DNA from: Mytilus trossulus
Taxonomy: Eukaryota; Mollusca; Bivalvia; Mytilida; Mytilidae
Assembly: GCF_036588685.1 (NCBI RefSeq)
Contig: NC_086380.1
Coordinates: 31,824,474 to 31,888,473 of the forward strand
DNA: 64,000 bases
Direction: 5' to 3'
The translations under genes were made by a program, and so were the position numbers. This document shows positions 58,501 to 64,000 of this stretch, one piece after another; the first letter of the stretch is position 1, and every line of letters starts with the position of its first letter. The notes under the pieces were generated by a model. That model worked only from the letters and a program-made list of their open reading frames with translations. It did no database searches and was not told the DNA's origin.

Positions 58501-60027
58501 CTACACATCATCATGTCGTACAATCTCTCTTGCAGCAAGATAAACATCAACTCCATGTTCATTACTTGGAATAAGAGGGTCAACCTGACTCAACAAGTTA
58601 TCCACATCTACAATTACATGATCTGGTTGCATATTCAGCATGTCCAATGAGCCAATATCTTCACCATGTGTTTGAACATCATTAACTTGAGGGTCTATTC
58701 CATACTGCTCAATTCCATCAATTAAAATATTTTCACTATTCAGTTCAGCTGAATGAATGTTTTTTTGAATCATGCTGTTCACCCAGATCTTTTGTGGTGA
58801 CCAACAACGTTCTGTTCTTAACCCATGACTATTATATGCCACTACGAATTGAGAGAGTGCTTCGTTGATACGAGGTATAAACACATAATGTAAACACAGC
58901 AGATCCTTTTGATTATCAACATCTAGCAGATCATTTCCTTCTAGATAGTAAAACAATGAATAGAATGTTTGAATTACAGCATAATAAACATCTCTCCAAA
59001 GCCTTTCAATTCTGCTATTGTGCACAGATTTTCCTGCTATAAAACTACCACGATCAGAGCCTCGCCTTTCTTCCATATATCTAGCAACTAAAACATTTTC
59101 ACTTCCTTGATCACCTCTGACTCGAGATGGTAATGAGTACGATTCAACTGCTTTCAAAAACGAGTTCAAAACAGTGACCGCCAAGTTGTTGTTCGAGCAT
59201 TTTAAGAACACTATTAATCGCGAAAAACCATCAATACCTCCATGTGTTACTAATTTCCAGCGGATCAGCGCATGGTGTCCATCAATATGCCATAGGTCAT
59301 TAGGCCCTGCAACTGAGTATTTCCTGCGAACTGCAGTTAAGCCCCATCGTATCAAGGTGCTTCCTGGATCAATATCACGCAGAGTTCTCCTTACACGTGA
59401 CTGTTGCACACTTATACCTTTTGCTTTTAAGTGGCCAATCATCATACTCACACCAGTATGTGGTTGACTGTTAACGATTTCTCGCATCACTGACATCAAT
59501 TCTGAATCATTTATCATAGTATGTCTAACCAGATTCTTCTCCTCATATTTAAGTCGTCTCCATAGTGTTGTTCTGTGCACTAAGAACATTCTGGCTATTT
59601 CACCTATCTTAAAACCAATTTTAAACAAATATTCCACTTGGTCGGTGCATATAAAAGCAGGAGGCCTTCCCAGCCTATCAGTCGCTGAAATACATCCTGC
59701 TCCATCAACAATGCTCAAGAAACTAGATGGCATAGAAAAATCTATCGTGCTCCAATGTTCTCTCAGGGGCTGAAGACAAGATAATAGGGTTTGAATTTTC
59801 TCAATTAAGCTCTGATTAGCTCTATTTATAACTAAATTAAATTCTAAACAATTTAAGCCATCCACTGCACTTTTCAATCTGTTGCGAAAGTATTCTATGT
59901 CACAATTTGGAGGGTTATCTGGGATATTTTCACAATATGATAACGTTTCGTCCAAGTCTTGGAAAAAAATTTCAAAAATAGACTCTTCTTGCTCTTCATC
60001 ATGTTCATGATCTGGGTATGTTGCCAT
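58501..60027 (-). CDS. DDE integrase/transposase with helix-turn-helix
   Basis: 508 residues, one uninterrupted exon. The start at 60027 (MATYPDHEHDEEQ) is chosen because a pyrimidine tract ending in CAG lies 3 bases upstream (exon from 60030), implying a noncoding leader exon. Residues 128-160 (VEYLFKIGFKIGEIARMFLV, then HRTTLWRRLK) form a helix-turn-helix for DNA binding. The catalytic core has D249 (LWHIDGHHALIRW), D306 (RVRGDQGSENV) and E341 (SVHNSRIERLWRD). The D-x56-D-x34-E spacing is typical of retroviral/IS3-type integrases that cut and join DNA ends. The C-terminal ~90 residues are acidic and unassigned. There are no gag, protease or reverse transcriptase genes beside it, so it belongs to an integrase-type DNA transposon rather than a retrovirus. 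An intact frame suggests recent activity or host use. Confidence 0.9.
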   Translation of the reverse strand: MATYPDHEHDEEQEESIFEIFFQDLDETLSYCENIPDNPPNCDIEYFRNRLKSAVDGLNCLEFNLVINRANQSLIEKIQTLLSCLQPLREHWSTIDFSMPSSFLSIVDGAGCISATDRLGRPPAFICTDQVEYLFKIGFKIGEIARMFLVHRTTLWRRLKYEEKNLVRHTMINDSELMSVMREIVNSQPHTGVSMMIGHLKAKGISVQQSRVRRTLRDIDPGSTLIRWGLTAVRRKYSVAGPNDLWHIDGHHALIRWKLVTHGGIDGFSRLIVFLKCSNNNLAVTVLNSFLKAVESYSLPSRVRGDQGSENVLVARYMEERRGSDRGSFIAGKSVHNSRIERLWRDVYYAVIQTFYSLFYYLEGNDLLDVDNQKDLLCLHYVFIPRINEALSQFVVAYNSHGLRTERCWSPQKIWVNSMIQKNIHSAELNSENILIDGIEQYGIDPQVNDVQTHGEDIGSLDMLNMQPDHVIVDVDNLLSQVDPLIPSNEHGVDVYLAAREIVRHDDV

Positions 60028-60054
60028 CTTCTGCAAAAAAAAGAAGAATGTCAT

Positions 60055-61240
60055 TAAGCCATCAAACCTATCACATGAGCCAATATTTCACAGCTAATAT
60101 CCATGGTGTTGCATTTGTAGCTACAGCATGTATAGTATTCTGCAATTTATCAGATTTCTATGTATAAATCAGTGATATTTTACACTCTGAACAGTCAAGG
60201 GTATAACTTAAATATTTTCATTTCAGAGAAATAAACATGCATGTGTGAATCTGGATCTAAGCTAGGATTTTGAGGGCTTTAGTCACTTTTGAGCGCTATA
60301 TGAAAACCCACCAATGTGTAATAGCAAGGGACCAAGGATGTAATTTTTGTAACTTACTAAGCTTCATCTTTGACTTTGTCAGATTTTAAAAACTTTAGGC
60401 AGGATTGGCAGTCAGTATTGTATTTAATTTTTAACTGTATTAACCTTTAGGTAGCAGTCTTGTATTACAACTCCAGTTTCGGGTGCATGTCAAAACATGG
60501 AGGGGAACAAAATAGTGCATTTTTTTCTGAATTTTTTTCTGAACTCAATTTTTTCTGTTTGATTATACATGTAGGTTTATGCTGAATTGAAACATATATA
60601 TAGACTTGCATCTTTTGGGGATATCAATCCATGAAAGTGGAAGGATATCATGTTTACTGGAAGTGGTGCGGCCTAGTAAAAATAGCAAACAGAAAGTAGG
60701 AAAAAAATGTTTTGACTTCAGGATTGCGTCACTTTTTATTCTTCGTGGCAAGAACCCCCTTTTTTTCGATTAAATCACAATTTCACATTAGTACATACAT
60801 GATATGAACATGAATTTTTTTTTATATATAGCAAAATTAGGCTAGCATTTTTTATTTTTTTATTTTTTTGTTTTCAAAGATCAGCTGTTTTGCATGTTAG
60901 CCTATGGAGCAGTCAATTTCAAGACTGCAACCTTTATTATGAAAGATTCTGACATGGGATGTGGAAACTTAGTTAATTTCTCACACAGTGTGATTACACA
61001 TGCTTTCGCGAGTTGTCTCCTCTCTTTTTATTCCTAATAGTTTAGTAACACATGTTTGTTATTTGTTGACCAAATATTTAATATTTTACTTTTTATATTA
61101 ATTAGGCACTTGAGAATTTTTGAAACTTTGCGCAGAAACTGAATACATGGACTGAATAACTCATTTTCTAATTAAAGTAAATCATTTTTGATGAACCATA
61201 CTAAATCAATAGGAAAAGGCTTTAGTTAGCTTTAAAAGGC
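60055..61240. other. Upstream of the integrase gene; no feature resolved
   Basis: The leader exon and promoter of the integrase gene should lie here or in the right arm. I could not place them. The sequence is AT-rich with T/A runs; frame 60563-60751 is unsupported. Confidence 0.4.
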
Positions 61241-61249
61241 ATATAATTT

Positions 61250-61430
61250 AGATACATGTTCTTACAGATTATCATTGATCATCTCAACAAGATTGATTTT
61301 CTCGCCTGAGATGATATGGCTAAAATGAGAAAAGCAATCCAGTTGAGATGACCAATTGCAATGATAATTTGTTGATCGCTATTTGTAACTATGACGACAT
61401 TGTCAGTTTCATTAGGATCCATGTGCCTCA
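61250..61430. repeat. Dispersed repeat, GAGATGA motifs
   Basis: CAGATTATCATTGATCATCT and CGCCTGAGATGATATGGCTA with AGCAATCCAGTTGAGATGAC form a block I recognise from mussel genomes. It is partly self-complementary (ATTATCATTGATCA / GATAATTTGTTGATC). Confidence 0.45.
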
Positions 61431-61729
61431 TTTAATTTAGTTTCTTGCCATCATTGTTCATATCACTTGTCTTGACTCCTGCTGAGAAAGGAAATCACCA
61501 GTCAGCAAGATCAAAGGAAAATTTCCTAAAATAGCGATAATGCTTTTTACATGGGACACTTTGGAATTACTTGCATGACTTGGAAGCTTGCATAGTACTT
61601 CATTTCATGCTCTGGTGATTATAAATCATAAAATGTATTCATTGATGCGCACAGTTTGTTTGTTTTTGATTTGTTATGTGTTTATCTTATATATATTATG
61701 CATTTTTCTAAGTTCATGGTAATAACTTA

Positions 61730-61880
61730 AAGAAAAATGCTTATTTTGGCCCCCTTTGAGTCTGAATTCCAAAACCGTTGGGACCATCATCCAAAATTAA
61801 TCCCAACCTTGTGGTATTGAACCTTCTAAAAAAAAATCATATCTAGATCCACACTTAAACTAAAGTTATCATGGTTATTG
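61730..61880 (-). repeat. Inverted relative of the 50270 repeat
   Basis: Minus strand reads AGCATTTTTCTTTAAG, TTTTGGAATTCAGACTC and ACCACAAGGTTGGGATTAAT, which parallel 50340-50460. Confidence 0.6.
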
Positions 61881-62268
61881 TCTAGAAACGTAATGTGTCT
61901 AAGGACAACGACGCAGACAACATGGACAACAATTACTTCATCATACCATTATTATGATCCTAAATATATTTTTGTGGTCGCATAATAAAACAAGATTGTG
62001 TCTGATGACATGGATCCTCCACTGGCAAAATGGATTGATTGTCATGCTTAAATAGGTGGTGAACAAGTGCAAATTGGAAAAGACATAACTCAGAAACAGT
62101 CAAAGTGACACCACCTGAATTTGAACTTAATCTTAGTTTTATGTTACTTAGCATTATTCTAGTCAGTGCTAACAAGTTGGAAACAACAAATTTCCATTCA
62201 TATAATTAAAGGGCAATTTCTCCTTGAAATAAAAGTGAATCTGGCCGAAATTCGAAATTGTCCTATGA

Positions 62269-63091
62269 CACCGTGTATCATCAGTACACTGGAAATAGGT
62301 ACTAACCAAGCGGGCATGATCAATTTTGACCTTACAAGGTAACGGAAATCTTTGTTTTGCTTTTTCATTATTCAATGTACATTTCTCAACATTTGAAATT
62401 CCTGCTCCCAAATAATTTTTGCATCGATTTTTTCCTATTCATAAAAAAACTTTGATATTCAAATAAGAACAAATAACATGCGCAAATAGTTGTGAAAGTC
62501 AACACCCACTTTCAATTTCGATACAGTTGTTGAGACATTTACATGTTTTATCTGAAAGAAACCTATTACAGGGTAACAGTAATGGTTACCAATCATAAAG
62601 CTACCTGTGATTACTCATTCTTTGAAACTGTTTGGGTAATAAACGAGTATGAAAATAAAGTTTTTGTGTACGGTGTACAACAACTTAACTATGCACCGTA
62701 CATAAGGATGTATGTGGTCAGCCAAACACCATACACAAGGCTTCTTTAGGGATAAAATATCGAAAAGATTTCAGTGCCAATTATTGAAACAGCTATATAT
62801 ACTTATTATACACACACATTGACATTCTATCGGATGAGACGAGGGCCAACTTCTTTTACAAGTATTTGCACATGCTTTTAGTAATCCCTCTTGTTTTGGG
62901 AAAATAATGAGACATCTCTAATTAGTCAAGCTACGATCAAATCATTTCTTAAAACAGCAATTATGTTTAGATTGAAGTAGTCACATTGATATTATGTGAA
63001 CAAAAGAAAGATTTGTCGTTACCGTGTAAGATCAAAATCGCTCACGCCTGCTTGGATAGTACCTATATTCGCTGTAAGATGATACAAGGTG
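62269..63091. mobile_element. 823-bp MITE with TATGA target duplication
   Basis: The left end CACCGTGTATCATC is matched inverted by CACCTTGTATCATC at the right end. The arms remain similar for ~100 bp (ATAGGTACTAACCAAGCGGG against ATAGGTACTATCCAAGCAGG). TATGA flanks it at 62264-62268 and 63092-63096. The left arm holds the single empty site (TCATA at 31629-31633). No transposase inside. The CAC start and 5-bp duplication recall Transib-type elements, but this is only a hint. Confidence 0.88.
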
Positions 63092-63828
63092 TATGAGAGG
63101 CTATGAATATATATAGCTTGCATTATGTGTATAAATATGAACAAAATATGCTGACAAATAAAAGTTCTAGAGAGCTAACAATTCCTGAAGAAAAATATGT
63201 TTTGAAATATGCAAAGACATATAGTAATTATTAACTACAGTGGGACGTTGAAAAAAAATCTAATTCGGGGATTCAGAGATGGGAACTAGAACACATTCCA
63301 ATTTTTCCATAAACGGCCATTGTGGTGCATATTTCGGCACTTTTTTACATTGGTTATTAGATGTACCCCAACTGTTTCCAACAAGTGTTTCCATCTGATG
63401 AACCTGCTGTCAACTTCCAGTTCTGGTTTACGGATTTTTTATAAACAAAGCGAGTACTTTGTGGCAAATAAACCAAGATTTTATAGAAAATCCACAGCCT
63501 TCAATACAGAGATTTTTGTTATAAAATTTCAAACATAGATTACTCACTTGCTTTTCGAAAATTTGCTTGTGTTTATTAATTGTTTACAAAAAAATATAAG
63601 CAACCTGTAAATTCCCAAACATCTGGAGTGGTGCTGAGCCAGTCAAGTGCACCCTAAAAGGTGTACTTAATTTGAGCTCATTTTTTATTTGTTTTAACCA
63701 TTATTATAACTACAGTAATAAACTTGTTTTGAGGAAATTTCGAGCAATACTCCGATATCTATCAGTTATTAAATTGCCTTATTTGAGGGAACAAGATTAA
63801 AAAGAAAAGGCTGTGGATCCATGTTCTA

Positions 63829-63930
63829 GTCTAAATAATTATGACGTCTGGCAAGGCTATTTTGGTCGCAGGAAGGCGTCCAAGAAAAAAAATCAAAATA
63901 GCCTTGCCAGACGTCATAATTATTTGGACT
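63829..63930. repeat. 36-bp stem hairpin inside the right arm
   Basis: Stem 63829-63864 against 63895-63930 with a 30-nt loop, the inverted counterpart of 30785-30886. Stem and loop are essentially unchanged between arms. Confidence 0.85.
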
Positions 63931-64000
63931 ATGGATTTTCTATAAACTTTCCATATGTTTAGTATTGAATCAACACAAGGGTACATAATCCTAACAGTAA

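Larger units (their letters stand above)
62150..64000 (-). repeat. Right inverted arm, cut by the window end
   Basis: The complement of 30715-31757, interrupted by the 823-bp element at 62269-63091. TTACTGTTAGGATTATGTAC on the minus strand ends exactly at the window edge, so the arm continues outside. The short frames 62169-62411, 62543-62749 and 63320-63538 are not genes. Confidence 0.85.

Noticed and set aside
59174..59467. 97-codon plus frame inside the integrase gene
   Set aside because: Antisense shadow of the integrase catalytic core.

Overview
The window reads as nuclear DNA of a bivalve mollusc, most likely a mussel (Mytilus or a close relative). It is AT-rich, gene-poor and crowded with interspersed repeats whose sequences I recognise as typical of mussel genomes. 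It also carries an intron-split gene and a Mab-21/cGAS-like gene of the kind expanded in bivalves. The genus is inferred from recall of these repeats, not from a database search.

Left part (1-30 kb): a Mab-21/cGAS-like nucleotidyltransferase gene lies on the minus strand (1.8-3.7 kb, with a leader exon and promoter near 4.0 kb) and is broken by one frameshift. A degenerate retroelement follows at 4.8-6.4 kb, then several small inverted-repeat elements. A small secreted protein gene with two ShKT cysteine domains, one per exon, lies on the minus strand at 12.1-15.4 kb. Next come a 2.3-kb composite repeat built from ~500-bp tandem units, a ~36-copy 48-bp minisatellite (21.5-23.2 kb), a tRNA-derived SINE near 23.9 kb and further dispersed repeats.

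Right part (30.7-64 kb): two ~1-kb arms in inverted orientation (30.7-31.76 kb and 62.15-64.0 kb, the second running off the window) enclose two convergent genes. On the plus strand a 12-exon gene (33.9-54.0 kb) encodes a ~758-residue HECT-type ubiquitin ligase whose first exon looks like the N-terminal domain of TDP-43. On the minus strand an uninterrupted 508-codon gene (58.5-60.0 kb) encodes a helix-turn-helix plus DDE integrase/transposase. Each gene starts about 2.1 kb inside its arm, and each is preceded by a splice acceptor just upstream of its ATG. This layout suggests a very large, aged DNA transposon carrying a ubiquitin ligase as cargo or accessory. That reading is inference; two unrelated insertions of the same repeat would give the same arms.

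The introns of the HECT gene hold many small elements. Several have clear target-site duplications, including two copies of a family with G-run/C-run ends and 6-bp duplications. The two arms also date each other's insertions: an 823-bp element in the right arm has its intact empty site in the left arm, and a palindromic insertion in the left arm is absent from the right.
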